DNA of 53,543 nt from NCBI GenBank assembly GCA_947457545.1, contig CANGXD010000010.1, forward strand, positions 1 through 53,543, given 5' to 3'. A program made the position numbers and the translations under genes. This stretch comes from Gemmatimonadaceae bacterium. Lineage in GTDB: Bacteria > Gemmatimonadota > Gemmatimonadetes > Gemmatimonadales > Gemmatimonadaceae. The notes under the pieces were generated by a model. That model was not told the DNA's origin, did no database searches, and saw nothing but the letters and a program-made list of their open reading frames with translations. Each line of letters starts with the position of its first letter. Position 1 is the stretch's first letter. This document shows positions 7,655 to 16,879 of the stretch, one piece after another.

Positions 7655-9042
7655 GTGTTGTCCTCCAACGACAGCGCGTGCTCGAGCGCCGCGGCGGCGC
7701 GCAGCATCGTGGGTTCGTCAAAGGCTGCCGCCATGAACTGCCCACCCACCGGCATGCCGTCGACACGCCCAATGGGCTGCGACATGGCGGGAATGCCGGC
7801 GAGGTTCGCGGTCACCGTAAAGATATCGCTGAGATACATCTTGTACGGCTCGGAGACTTCACCGAGGCGAAACGCCGGGGTGGGGGCGGTAGGCGTGAAC
7901 AGGAGATGCACACCGCTGCTGAACACATCCGCGAACTCCTGCGCGATGAGCGAACGAACAGCCTGTGCCCGCTTGTAGTACGCGTCATAGTAGCCGGCAC
8001 TCAACACGTACGTGCCCAGCAGAATGCGTCGCGTGACTTCGGCACCGAAGCCGCTCGAGCGCGTCCGTTCGTACATCTGCGGTAGATCGCCAGCGACCTG
8101 TCGCACTCCGTATCTCACCCCATCGTAGCGTGCGAGATTACTCGAGGCTTCGGCTGGCGCGATCACGTAGTACACGGGAATCGCGAGCGCGGTGCTCGGC
8201 AGCGACACCTCGCGCACTTCAGCGCCGAGGCGTTCAAGCTGTTGCAAGGCCCGCTCACAGTGTGCCGCGATACGCGGGTCGAGCGAGTCCGGGAAATACT
8301 CGCGCGGCTTCCCCACCACCAAACCAGCGAGGGGCTTGTCCGCAGAACTCGGCGCCGGAACCATGTCCGGAACCGGGACGTCGGCGCTGGTGGAATCGAA
8401 CGGATCATGTCCGGCGATCACCTGCAACACCGCCGCCGCATCGGCGACCGTGGCCCCCAGCACCCCAACATTGTCGAGCGAGGAGGCATACGCGACCAAC
8501 CCGTAGCGGCTGACGCGACCGTACGTGGGTTTGATGCCGACGATACCACAGAAGGCCGCAGGCTGCCGTACCGACCCACCCGTTTCCGAGCCCAACGCCA
8601 CTCGTACCACGCCGGCGGCGACGGCAGCGGCCGAGCCACCAGAGCTGCCGCCAGGAACGCGCGTGTGATCGAGCGGGTTCTTCACGGCGCCATACGCACT
8701 GTTCTCATTCGACGAGCCCATCGCGAACTCGTCCATATTCGTCTTGCCGATGATCGCCGCCCCGGCCTCGCGCAACTTGCGAACCGCGGTCGCCTCGAAG
8801 GGGCTGACATATCCTTCGAGGATACGCGAGCCGCACGTTGTGGGCAGCGTCAGCGTCGTCAAGTTGTCCTTGATGGCGACCGGAACCCCAGCGAGCAGGC
8901 CGGATGCGGCGCCCGTTGCCTCGCGATCGACCGAGAGAAACGCGTTCAGCCCGTCGGGGCCCGCCTTGACCTCGTCAAAGGCGGTCCACGCTTGGGACAC
9001 CGTGTGTGCACGCAGCGTCTCGAGTGCGACGTGCTGGCTCAT
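7651..9042 (-). CDS. gatA: Aspartyl/glutamyl-tRNA amidotransferase subunit A
   Basis: This 463-residue amidase hydrolyses glutamine and channels ammonia to GatB. The amidase-signature catalytic triad is intact: Lys58 (VAIKDN), cis-Ser133 ([10 protein letters not shown]) and nucleophile Ser157 ([10 protein letters not shown]). The spacing of 75 and 24 residues is the same as in characterised S. aureus GatA. Start and stop each overlap the neighbouring gat genes by four bases, implying coupled synthesis of the three subunits. Presence of GatCAB implies that Gln-tRNA and/or Asn-tRNA is made by the indirect route; no glnS or asnS is in this window. Confidence 0.98.
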   Translation of the reverse strand: MSQHVALETLRAHTVSQAWTAFDEVKAGPDGLNAFLSVDREATGAASGLLAGVPVAIKDNLTTLTLPTTCGSRILEGYVSPFEATAVRKLREAGAAIIGKTNMDEFAMGSSNENSAYGAVKNPLDHTRVPGGSSGGSAAAVAAGVVRVALGSETGGSVRQPAAFCGIVGIKPTYGRVSRYGLVAYASSLDNVGVLGATVADAAAVLQVIAGHDPFDSTSADVPVPDMVPAPSSADKPLAGLVVGKPREYFPDSLDPRIAAHCERALQQLERLGAEVREVSLPSTALAIPVYYVIAPAEASSNLARYDGVRYGVRQVAGDLPQMYERTRSSGFGAEVTRRILLGTYVLSAGYYDAYYKRAQAVRSLIAQEFADVFSSGVHLLFTPTAPTPAFRLGEVSEPYKMYLSDIFTVTANLAGIPAMSQPIGRVDGMPVGGQFMAAAFDEPTMLRAAAALEHALSLEDNT

Positions 9043-9356
9043 GCGTCCTCCGACGCCGACGCACCAAGCGCCTCGTGGGTAGTGAGTCGCGGCACCAGGA
9101 AGAATCCATCGCGAATCGCTGGCGCAAACGCGTCGCGGCTCCGCCGCAAGTCGTCGGACGGTCGCGCGTCGTCGCGCAGCGGCGCTGCCTGTTCGGGGGG
9201 TGCCAGCGGGACACCGGACACGTCGACCTGCTGCAACGCCTCCATGTGCCCCAGAATGCCGTTGAGTTCCGCGACGAGCGCGGGAATGCGATCCTCATCG
9301 ATTCCGACGCGTGAAAGACGCGCGACGTGCCGCACATCGTCCGGAGTCACCGACAT
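9039..9356 (-). CDS. gatC: Aspartyl/glutamyl-tRNA amidotransferase subunit C
   Basis: This 105-residue GatC starts [20 protein letters not shown] and carries the helical [20 protein letters not shown] segment that wraps around the GatA-GatB interface and the typical acidic-proline middle. The ATG at 9356 lies one base after the pcrA stop (9358-9360), so translation may re-initiate there. A longer in-frame reading to 9422 overlaps pcrA and lacks family similarity. It overlaps gatA by four bases. Confidence 0.95.
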   Translation of the reverse strand: MSVTPDDVRHVARLSRVGIDEDRIPALVAELNGILGHMEALQQVDVSGVPLAPPEQAAPLRDDARPSDDLRRSRDAFAPAIRDGFFLVPRLTTHEALGASASEDA

Positions 9357-9357
9357 A

Positions 9358-11757
9358 TCAGTCCCATCCCTTCTCGAGTTTGGCCTGTGCGAGCACGAGC
9401 GTCTTCCGCCCGATCTCTTCATCGTCGAAGTCGATACGCACCTTCATGTCGCGACCGCTGCCGGTGAGTTCGGCAATCGTTCCAGATCCGAACTTCGCGT
9501 GCTTGACGCGCTCGCCCGGCATGAAGCTGGGCGCATCCTGCGACTCGTCTTCCGGGTTGGGCAGCTTGTCGCGGCGATTGGGAGCGCTGAATCCACCCGG
9601 TGGCGCCGTCTCGAAGGGAATGTTGTTCGGGCGATCGGCGTACGCGGACGAACCGTAGGGGCCGCCACTGCGACGGGGGCCTCCGCCAGTCGTTGCGCCA
9701 CCGGTGCTGCTGCCGAGGCCAGTGAAACCACCGCGCCCTTCGTGTTTGGCACGCGCCGTCTTCCCGCGCTCGGCGAGTGACGGCGTGATGACCTTGAGGA
9801 AGCGCGACGGCATGGACACCATGAGCTCGCCGTTGCGGCGGCGCTGCTCGGCGCAGGTGAGATACAACTTCTCTTCGGCGCGCGTGATGCCGACATAGAA
9901 CAAGCGGCGTTCTTCTTCGAGCTGACTCGGGTCTTCACTCGCACGCGCCAACGGGAACAACCCGTCTTCGAGTCCACAGACGAACACGAGCGGGAACTCG
10001 AGTCCCTTGGCGTTGTGCATGGTCATGCATACGACGGCGTCGGCATTGGGATCGAGCTTGTCGATGCCTGCCACCAGCGTCGAGGATTGGAGGAAATGAT
10101 CGAGCGGCGTGAGCCCGACTTCGCCACCTTCATCGGCGACGACTTCGGCCGCCCCGGCGATCATTTCGCGGACGTTTTCAATGCGTTCCTGCCCTTCCGG
10201 TCCCTCGGCGCGCAGGTGATCGGCGTAGCGGATGGCTTGCACGAGATCACGCAGGAGTTCGTCCACGGCGGCATCGACGGCGGCGGCGCGCAACCGGTGT
10301 ACCAGCGTGACGAATTCGTCGATCGCCCCGCGCGCGGCCGGACGCAGCGACGCGATGACATCGAGTCGCGACGCGACCTCGAGCAGCGGCTTGCCTTCCT
10401 GTGTCGCTTTTTCCACGAGCAGCGCAATGGTCGCATCGCCGAGTCCACGCTTGGGCACGTTGACGGCGCGGCGGAAGGCTTCGTCGTCGGCAGGGTTGGC
10501 CACCAACTTGAGGTACGCCATGAGATCGCGGATTTCCCGGCGATCGTAGAAGCGTACGGCGCCGACGAGGCGATATGGGATACTGCGACGACGGAATGCG
10601 TCTTCGATCGCGCGTGACTGCGCGTTGGTGCGATACAGCACGGCACAATCGCGCCGCGCCAAATCACTCGATGCCAACCGTGTCACGATCGTTTCCGCGA
10701 TGAAGTCGGCTTCGTCACGTTCGTCGAGTGTTTCGATCAGCGTAACGGGTTCGCCGGCCGGCCGCGTGGCGCGCAGCGTCTTGCCTCGGCGCTCGGTGTT
10801 CTCCTCGATGACCGCGTTCGCCAGCGCCAGCACGTTGGGCGTCGACCGATAGTTTTCTTCCAGCCGCACGACGCGCGCGCCTGGGAAGTCACGTTCGAAG
10901 TCGAGAATGTTGCGGATGTCGGCGCCGCGCCAGCCGTAGATGGACTGGTCGTCGTCGCCGACGACCATGACGTTGCCGTAGCCACCGCCGATGAGCTGGA
11001 CGAATCGATACTGCGCCGCGTTGGTGTCCTGATACTCATCGACGAGGACATAGCGGAACCGTCGCTGATAATGCTCGCGCAGCCCCTGATCGGTTTCGAG
11101 AGCGCGCACGGGGAGCACCAGCAGATCATCGAACGTGACCGCGTTGGTTTGCTGGAGCGCCACTTCGAGATCGCTGTAGACGCCAGCCACCGCCGACGTG
11201 AAGGTATCGCGCGCCACGCGGGCGTACTCATTCGGCGAGACGAGCGCATTTTTGGCGCTCGAGATGGCGCTGATGATGGCCTTGGGCGCGAACTGCGTGG
11301 GGCTGAGCTTGCGCTTCTCCATCACGCGCTTGATGGCGCCGAGCGTGTCGTCTTCGTCGTAGATCGTGAAGTTCTGCTCGCGTCCGACGAGCGGGGCCAC
11401 GCCGCGCAGCATGCGGGCCCCGAGCGAGTGGAACGTGCCGCACCACATGCCCTTTGGCTCGTGCCCGAGGAGCTTGGCGATCCGCTCACGCATTTCGCCG
11501 GCCGCCTTGTTGGTGAACGTGACCGCCAGGATTTCGTGCGGCGCGACGTTCTGCGTGCCGATCAGGCGCGCGATGCGCGTCGTGAGCACGCGCGTCTTGC
11601 CGGAGCCGGCCCCTGCCAGCACCAGCGCTGCCCCGTCATCGTGGAAGACCGCTTCGCGCTGTCCCGGATTGAGGCCGCGCGTAATCGCGTCGAGGTCGAG
11701 CGCAGGGGCCGCTGGCGCCGCGTCAAAGAGAGATCCGTTGAAACCCGTCGTCGTCAT
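9358..11757 (-). CDS. pcrA: UvrD/PcrA-family ATP-dependent 3'-5' DNA helicase
   Basis: This 799-residue superfamily 1A helicase shows the Q-motif LNPGQREAV, Walker A AGAGSGKT (48-55), motif Ia FTNKAAGEM, the DEYQDTNAAQ Walker B, GDDDQSIYGWRGA, EENYRS, and the C-terminal MTMHNAKGLEFP and VGITRAEEKLYL motifs. It unwinds DNA during repair and displaces RecA or stalled RNA polymerase. After the motor comes a Gly/Ser/Thr-rich linker (about 670-735) and a Tudor-like C-terminal module (FMPGERVKHAKFGSGTI onward) like the one in PcrA that contacts RNA polymerase. It overlaps the upstream kinase gene by four bases. Confidence 0.97.
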   Translation of the reverse strand: MTTTGFNGSLFDAAPAAPALDLDAITRGLNPGQREAVFHDDGAALVLAGAGSGKTRVLTTRIARLIGTQNVAPHEILAVTFTNKAAGEMRERIAKLLGHEPKGMWCGTFHSLGARMLRGVAPLVGREQNFTIYDEDDTLGAIKRVMEKRKLSPTQFAPKAIISAISSAKNALVSPNEYARVARDTFTSAVAGVYSDLEVALQQTNAVTFDDLLVLPVRALETDQGLREHYQRRFRYVLVDEYQDTNAAQYRFVQLIGGGYGNVMVVGDDDQSIYGWRGADIRNILDFERDFPGARVVRLEENYRSTPNVLALANAVIEENTERRGKTLRATRPAGEPVTLIETLDERDEADFIAETIVTRLASSDLARRDCAVLYRTNAQSRAIEDAFRRRSIPYRLVGAVRFYDRREIRDLMAYLKLVANPADDEAFRRAVNVPKRGLGDATIALLVEKATQEGKPLLEVASRLDVIASLRPAARGAIDEFVTLVHRLRAAAVDAAVDELLRDLVQAIRYADHLRAEGPEGQERIENVREMIAGAAEVVADEGGEVGLTPLDHFLQSSTLVAGIDKLDPNADAVVCMTMHNAKGLEFPLVFVCGLEDGLFPLARASEDPSQLEEERRLFYVGITRAEEKLYLTCAEQRRRNGELMVSMPSRFLKVITPSLAERGKTARAKHEGRGGFTGLGSSTGGATTGGGPRRSGGPYGSSAYADRPNNIPFETAPPGGFSAPNRRDKLPNPEDESQDAPSFMPGERVKHAKFGSGTIAELTGSGRDMKVRIDFDDEEIGRKTLVLAQAKLEKGWD

Positions 11758-12908
11758 CCACGCAAGATAACGTCGAACGCGGCGCCACGGTCGGTCTCGG
11801 CGAGGATAAGCTGCCCATTGTGATTTTCTTCGACAATCCGCCGGGCCAGCGACAGGCCGATGCCCCAGCCGCGCTCTTTGGTGGAGAAGCCAGCGTCAAA
11901 GATGCGACGGCGGAGCTTGCGCGGCACGCCGGGACCGTCGTCGTGGACCCGAATACGCGCACCGCCCTCCGGGAGGGGCGTCGCCGAGACGACCACCCCA
12001 CCATTCCGCCCCCCAAGGGCGTCCATGGCATTCTTGATGAGGACCTCGAGCACCCACTCGAGCAACACCTGATCACCCCGTACCATGACCGGCCCCTCGG
12101 GGCGTTCACTCCGAATGGTGACCGTTCGCGCCAACGTGGGCGCCCGCTCGGCGAAATAGCTGGCGAGTCGCTGTACGAGCGCGGCCGCGTCGACCTGCTC
12201 GTCCCGTGGTGGACGACCGATGCGTTCGAACCGATGCGAGACACGCTCGAGACGGAGCAGGTCTTGCCCCATGGCTTCGACGGCCCGCGACGCGGTGGCG
12301 CCATGTACGGAGTCGGCCAGCAGTTCGATCCATCCCGAGAGTGCCGACAGCGGGGTACCCAACTGATGGGCGGCTTCGCGGGCCATCCCGGCCCAGACCT
12401 TCTCGCGTTCCGCTCGCCCGCGCTCAACCAGTGCGTACAGTCCGAAGCCGACCAACATGATGATGCCGCAGGCCTGCAGCAGCGGGATATAGCGTAGTCC
12501 GCTGACGATGGCGCTATCTCCGTAGTGGACCGCTCCTACGGCTGGTTCGACGATGGGGGCGTTTTCGCGATCCAGCTCCGCGACATAGCGCCGAAAGCGA
12601 ATGCTGTCGGCGGGGACCAGGTCGGCCGGGAGATTGGCGGTCGCCGAGACGCGTCCATTCCGGTCGGTCAATACGAGAGGAAGTCCGGATTGGCGAATCT
12701 GTACGGAAAGATCGAGCAGTGCGCTCGTCGGATCGGCGGTGAGACTCGTGTCCTGCAACGCCTCGTAGATGCGTGCGTACATGCGCCCCTGCCCCGCCGC
12801 GGCGTCGCGCAATTGCGAGACGACGTGCTGTGTGTACGCGACGTACCAGACCAGCAGGCCGACGACGCCGCAAACCATGGCGACAACCGGCCAACGGCGA
12901 CGGCGCAT
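11754..12908 (-). CDS. Membrane sensor histidine kinase
   Basis: The 384-residue product has transmembrane segments at about 8-25 and 144-162, enclosing an extracytoplasmic sensor of about 115 residues. A HisKA domain follows with an unusual H-box EAAHQLGTPLS (His181; the usual form is HELRTPL), then the HATPase domain with N-box LIKNAMDAL, G1 HDDGPGVP and G2 GWGIGLSLARRI. The HQLGTPLS box is typical of a kinase subgroup without strong similarity to EnvZ/PhoR. No response regulator is adjacent; the nearest is the stand-alone receiver at 15391, on the other strand. It lies between serS and pcrA in one transcription run. The signal is unknown. Confidence 0.93.
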   Translation of the reverse strand: MRRRRWPVVAMVCGVVGLLVWYVAYTQHVVSQLRDAAAGQGRMYARIYEALQDTSLTADPTSALLDLSVQIRQSGLPLVLTDRNGRVSATANLPADLVPADSIRFRRYVAELDRENAPIVEPAVGAVHYGDSAIVSGLRYIPLLQACGIIMLVGFGLYALVERGRAEREKVWAGMAREAAHQLGTPLSALSGWIELLADSVHGATASRAVEAMGQDLLRLERVSHRFERIGRPPRDEQVDAAALVQRLASYFAERAPTLARTVTIRSERPEGPVMVRGDQVLLEWVLEVLIKNAMDALGGRNGGVVVSATPLPEGGARIRVHDDGPGVPRKLRRRIFDAGFSTKERGWGIGLSLARRIVEENHNGQLILAETDRGAAFDVILRG

Positions 12909-12959
12909 AGCGAGAGGGGGTGTGATGGCGGCGGTGGCGAACAGTGCGCGGTGCGGCGG

Positions 12960-14237
12960 TTACCGCAGCACCGCGCGACCGAAGTAGGGCTGCAATGCGT
13001 CGGGGATCCGGACGGATCCGTCCGGCTGCTGATGATGCTCGATCAAGCTGGCGATGATGCGGGAGAATGCGAGCGCCGAGCCGTTGAGGGTGTGGACGAA
13101 GCGCGGCTTCTCCCCTGGCGCCGGACGGTACCGGATGTTCGCGCGTCGCGCCTGGAAGTCGGTGAACACGCTGCAGCTCGACACTTCGAGCCACTTGCCC
13201 ACGGCGGGGGCGAAGACCTCGAGATCATACGTCATGGCGCTCGAGAACCCCGTATCGCCGGCGGCGAGCAGGAGCCGGCGATATGGCAGCTCGAGGCGTT
13301 CCAGCATCGACTCCGCATGGGCCGTGAGCAATTCGAGCTGTTCGCGCGAGTTTTCCGGAGTGGCGTATCGCACCAACTCGACCTTGTCGAACTGGTGGAC
13401 CCGCAACAGCCCACGGGTGTCCTTCCCTGCCGATCCGGCTTCGCGACGGAAACAGGCGCTGTAGGCGCAGAGGCCTTTGGGGAGATCACCGAGCTCGAGA
13501 ATCTCGTCGCGATAGAGGTTCGTGACGGGCACTTCAGCGGTAGGAATGAGGAACAGCTCCTCTTCCGGGATGCCGTACATGTCGTCTTCGAACTTGGGTA
13601 GCTGCCCTGTACCAGTCATGCTCGCCCGATTTACCACCAGCGGCACCCAGGCCTCTTCGTAGCCATGCTCTTCGGTGTGCGCGTCGAGCATCATGTTCAT
13701 GAGCGCGCGCACGAGTTTGGCGCCGGCGCCGCGATACACGATGAAGCCGGAGCCCGTGACCTTCGCCCCGCGCTGCAGATCGAGGATCCCGAGTTCGGCG
13801 CCTTTTTCCCAATGGGGCATGATGCCGGTGCTGTCTGCACGCGGCGTCCCCCATGACTTCACGACCGTATTGTGCGACTCGTCGCCTTCGGGCACTTCCG
13901 GCAGCGTGATGTTGGGCAGCTCGTAGAGCATGGCCTGCACCGCGGCTTCCGCGTCGTTCTTGCGTTGCTCGAGCGCCGCAATGTCATCACCGATCGCGCG
14001 TCCTTCCGCGATCAGTGCCGTTGCGTCGCTGCCAGCCTTTCGCAGCTGCGCGACCTCCTGCGTGAGCTTGTTGCGCCGGGCCTGCTGCCCTTCCAGCTCA
14101 GTAATGGCGGCGCGGCGCTCCTTCTCGAGCGATTCGGCCCGATCGAGCATGGGGCCGAACTCCGCCAGTTTTCCCCGGCGGCGCATGCCTTCGCGCAAAT
14201 GGTCGAGCTGGTCCCGCAACAGGCGAATATCGTGCAT
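12960..14237 (-). CDS. serS: Seryl-tRNA synthetase
   Basis: The 425-residue product is a complete class II synthetase. It begins MHDIRLLRDQLDHLREGMRR, which opens the long N-terminal coiled-coil arm (to about residue 110) that recognises the tRNA(Ser) variable arm. The catalytic core shows the TGTGQLPKFE, LIPTAEVPVTN and ACFRREAGSAGKDTRGLLR motif 2 loop and the motif 3 NGSALAFSRIIASLIEH. It activates serine and charges tRNA(Ser) and tRNA(Sec). The ATG at 14237 starts just after the lipoprotein gene (13 bases). An in-frame extension to 14387 overlaps that gene and is not SerRS-like. Confidence 0.98.
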   Translation of the reverse strand: MHDIRLLRDQLDHLREGMRRRGKLAEFGPMLDRAESLEKERRAAITELEGQQARRNKLTQEVAQLRKAGSDATALIAEGRAIGDDIAALEQRKNDAEAAVQAMLYELPNITLPEVPEGDESHNTVVKSWGTPRADSTGIMPHWEKGAELGILDLQRGAKVTGSGFIVYRGAGAKLVRALMNMMLDAHTEEHGYEEAWVPLVVNRASMTGTGQLPKFEDDMYGIPEEELFLIPTAEVPVTNLYRDEILELGDLPKGLCAYSACFRREAGSAGKDTRGLLRVHQFDKVELVRYATPENSREQLELLTAHAESMLERLELPYRRLLLAAGDTGFSSAMTYDLEVFAPAVGKWLEVSSCSVFTDFQARRANIRYRPAPGEKPRFVHTLNGSALAFSRIIASLIEHHQQPDGSVRIPDALQPYFGRAVLR

Positions 14238-14250
14238 ACCGAAATCGTGT

Positions 14251-14877
14251 TCAGTTCGAGGGGAGGCCTTCGGTGAGCGCGCGATAGCCGCAGTTGCGGT
14301 TCGTGAGGGCCCGCAGCACGATGCGGCGTTCGGTCGCAATGATGCTATCGACCACCGCCTTGGCGTAATACGGATCGCCCAAGACACACCCCGAACTCAC
14401 GAGGCGCACCAGTATCACTTCATTGACGCCGACGACGAGTGTCGAGTCGTCGATGTACCCCCGGTCCGGCGCGCGCGTCACCTGCGCGAACGACGAGGTG
14501 GACTTGGTCAATCCCACCGTCGGCGCGCCGGATGGCGCCTGCGGGACGACCGAGCGGGCCGGCATGAAGCGCACTTTGCCGTCGGCGGTAAGATCGAAGG
14601 CGACTTCGAAATTCACCGAGCCGTTGGCCAGAAGCTGCGGCCGTTCGGCCGTCAGGGCGCTGAACTGCACCGCGGCCGGTAGCGCCGAGCTGGTTCCCGA
14701 AAGCGCCCAAACATTGTACGTCCTGATGACGTTGGCCGAAGAGGCCGGCGACAAGAAGTTGCTATTGTCTCCGCAGGCGGCGGCCGCGCCGAGCATACCG
14801 GCGGCTACGACAAACGACCGGAGACTGCGCGCAGCACGCGCGGCGCCGGACGTAGAAGCGAACTGGGTGAAGCGCAT
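14251..14877 (-). CDS. Putative lipoprotein, unknown function
   Basis: The product is 208 residues. The N-terminus has basic residues, a hydrophobic stretch (SFVVAAGMLGAAAA) and a lipobox-like GAAAAC at about residues 30-35, followed by GDNSNF, so it is probably lipidated and exported. The remainder is rich in Ser, Ala, Val and Thr with two further Cys (SSGCVLG and NRNCGYR) that could form a disulfide. No known domain is recognised. It is the first gene of the run leading into serS. A weak SD-like AGG lies upstream of the ATG at 14877. Confidence 0.72.
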   Translation of the reverse strand: MRFTQFASTSGAARAARSLRSFVVAAGMLGAAAACGDNSNFLSPASSANVIRTYNVWALSGTSSALPAAVQFSALTAERPQLLANGSVNFEVAFDLTADGKVRFMPARSVVPQAPSGAPTVGLTKSTSSFAQVTRAPDRGYIDDSTLVVGVNEVILVRLVSSGCVLGDPYYAKAVVDSIIATERRIVLRALTNRNCGYRALTEGLPSN

Positions 14878-15016
14878 GGTGTTTCCAGAGGTGATCCGGC
14901 GAAAGCGCCGGCGTCAATCACGCAGCGGAGGTTACCGCTCAACTCGTGTCCGGGCAAGCGGTTCGGACGCGTTCCTGTCGCTTGACTTCACCCCGCAGGG
15001 GGGACAGCGTTCCCCT

Positions 15017-15370
15017 ATGCCCACCATTCGCGATCTGGTCAGTGCCCTGCGGCGCCGGGACGGCGTCGACGCGGCCATCGTGCTCGGCCGCGACGGCCTT
15101 CTTATTGACGGCATCAGCGCGGCGCCCTTGGACCCCGAGGGGCTGGCCGCCCATGTCCCGCCGATGGCGCTCGCCGCCGTCGAAATGGGACTCGCTTCCC
15201 AGCGTGGGGAATTCGGGCTCATGGTCCTCGAGTACGCCGGCGGCACGGTAATCGTCACCGCGCTTTCCACGGACGCGTACCTGTTGGTGCTGTTGAACCC
15301 GAGCGCGAATCTCGCGTCGCTCCTGTTCGAGCTGCGTCGCCATCGCGCGCAGATCTCGGCGCTCGTCTGA
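15017..15370 (+). CDS. Roadblock/LC7-domain protein
   Basis: The 117-residue product is a single Roadblock/LC7 domain: MPTIRDLVSALRRRDGVDAA, then VLGRDGLLIDGI, the central helix with PPMALAAVEMGLASQRGEFG, and the YAGGTVIVTAL and YLLVLLNPSANLASLLFELR strands. Bacterial Roadblock proteins form dimers and regulate Ras-like GTPases such as MglA or act in signalling scaffolds. No GTPase is present here. The gene is followed after 20 bases by a stand-alone receiver protein, which suggests a shared signalling role. A GGGGGGA ribosome site precedes the ATG. Confidence 0.86.
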   Translation: MPTIRDLVSALRRRDGVDAAIVLGRDGLLIDGISAAPLDPEGLAAHVPPMALAAVEMGLASQRGEFGLMVLEYAGGTVIVTALSTDAYLLVLLNPSANLASLLFELRRHRAQISALV

Positions 15371-15390
15371 GCGAATCCGGCACCGTCCGC

Positions 15391-15819
15391 GTGTCCGCCC
15401 CTGCCGCCCATGGCGTGCGCGTGCTGGTCGTTGACGACGAGCCGCACATCGGCCGGATCATCCGAACGCGTCTCGAGCAGGACGGATTTTCCGTGCTGCT
15501 GGCGGAGCATGGCCCGGAAGCGCTGGACGCCCTGCAGGTGCACCCGGACATTGCGCTGCTGGTGCTGGATCTGATGCTGCCCGGCATGTCGGGGATCGAC
15601 ATTCTGCGCACGATTCGGCAGGACCTGCACTGGGCCGCGCTGCCGTGCATCGTCCTGACAGCGGCTGGGCAAGACGCGCAGCTTCGCGAAGTCGAATCGC
15701 TCGGGGTCGCAGAGATCATGACCAAGCCGTTCAGTCCGCGTCGCCTGCTGGCGCGCGTGCGCGCGTACACCATGCCGGAGGCTTCGTCGGCTGACGGCGC
15801 CGAGGTGGCAACCGGATGA
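15391..15819 (+). CDS. Single-domain response regulator (CheY-like receiver)
   Basis: The 142-residue product is a receiver domain only, with acidic pocket DDE (VLVVDDEPHIGR), phospho-acceptor Asp in LLVLDLMLPGMSG, the LTAAG switch Thr/Ser position and the conserved Lys in MTKPFSPRRLLARVR. It lacks an output domain, so it must act through protein contact or a phosphorelay. It starts at a GTG 20 bases after the Roadblock gene. The histidine kinase at 11754-12908 is a possible partner but lies on the other strand in a different operon. Confidence 0.93.
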   Translation: MSAPAAHGVRVLVVDDEPHIGRIIRTRLEQDGFSVLLAEHGPEALDALQVHPDIALLVLDLMLPGMSGIDILRTIRQDLHWAALPCIVLTAAGQDAQLREVESLGVAEIMTKPFSPRRLLARVRAYTMPEASSADGAEVATG

Positions 15820-15847
15820 CGTTTCCTCTTTCCCCGTGGGTAGGTCG

Positions 15848-16879
15848 ATGATCCGTTGGAACGTGGTGCTGGCCGGCGGAATCGGCTCGCGCTTCTGGCC
15901 GCTCTCTACACCGGACCGTCCGAAACAGCTTTTGCCGCTGGTAACGGACGCACCGATGCTGATTGACACGATTGACCGTCTCCGCACGTCGGCGCCGCCG
16001 GAGCGGACGCTCGTGTTGACGAACGCCTCGCTCCGCGATGCGGTGTTGCGCCTCGACCCGACGCTCCCGCCGGAGAATGTCATCGCCGAGCCCCGCCCGG
16101 CAGGCACGTGCGCGGCGCTGGCGTGGGCCGCGCGCGTGATTGCCGAGCGCGATGGCGACGAGGCGGTGATGGTGTGCACGCACGCAGACTGGTCGATTGG
16201 CGACGTGCCGGCATTCCAGGCGACGCTCGACCGGGCGGCGCAGGTGGCACTGACGGAGCGGGCGCTGGTGACGGTCGGCATCGTGCCGTCGCGTCCGGAC
16301 CCCGGGTTCGGCTACATCCAACCGGGGGCGGTCGTGCACGACGATGTCCGCCGCGTGGCGCGTTTCGCCGAGAAGCCCGACGTGGCGACCGCCGTGCGTA
16401 TGGTTGCCGACGGCTACCTCTGGAATTCGGGCATCTTTGCGTGGTGCGTGGGCGATCTGCTCGACGAGATCCGTGCACTGACCCCGGAAGTGCAGCCGGC
16501 GCTGGAGCAGGCCGGCGATGACTTGGCGACGTTCTTTGCCACGGTGAAAAGCATTGCGATCGACGTCGGCGTCCTCGAGCGGAGTGCGCGCGTGATGGTC
16601 CTCCCCGGCCAATTCGCGTGGGACGACGTCGGGACGTGGGCCGCTCTGCATCGGGTGCGTCAGCGTGACGCGCAGGACAATGCGATGTTGGGGCCCAGCG
16701 TTGCCTGCCAGTCCACGGGGAACGTCGTACACGCTGACGGGACACAGGTCGTGTTGTATGGCGTGCATGATCTCGTCGTCGTCGCGCGCGACGGCCTCGT
16801 GATGGTCACCACGCGTGAAAAGGCGGCCGACCTGAAGACGCTCCTTGATGCTCTGCCTACGGAGGTTCGCGATTCATGA
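15848..16879 (+). CDS. manC: Mannose-1-phosphate guanylyltransferase (ManC/CpsB type)
   Basis: The 343-residue product is a nucleotidyltransferase making GDP-mannose from mannose 1-phosphate and GTP. The signature loop is LAGGIGSRFWPLSTPDRPKQ, with downstream EPRPAGTCAALAWA, PDPGFGYIQPG, FAEKPD, YLWNSGIFAW and FAWDDVGTWAAL. It has only the nucleotidyltransferase part plus a short tail and lacks the cupin isomerase domain of bifunctional enzymes. The ATG at 15848 has GGTAGG just upstream; a GTG at 15836 is possible. It overlaps the GlmU-like gene by four bases, suggesting linked sugar-nucleotide supply for glycans. Confidence 0.93.
   Translation: MIRWNVVLAGGIGSRFWPLSTPDRPKQLLPLVTDAPMLIDTIDRLRTSAPPERTLVLTNASLRDAVLRLDPTLPPENVIAEPRPAGTCAALAWAARVIAERDGDEAVMVCTHADWSIGDVPAFQATLDRAAQVALTERALVTVGIVPSRPDPGFGYIQPGAVVHDDVRRVARFAEKPDVATAVRMVADGYLWNSGIFAWCVGDLLDEIRALTPEVQPALEQAGDDLATFFATVKSIAIDVGVLERSARVMVLPGQFAWDDVGTWAALHRVRQRDAQDNAMLGPSVACQSTGNVVHADGTQVVLYGVHDLVVVARDGLVMVTTREKAADLKTLLDALPTEVRDS

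Noticed and set aside
14238..14387. Extended N-terminus for SerRS
   Set aside because: It overlaps the upstream lipoprotein gene and precedes the natural start MHDIRLLRDQLDHL.
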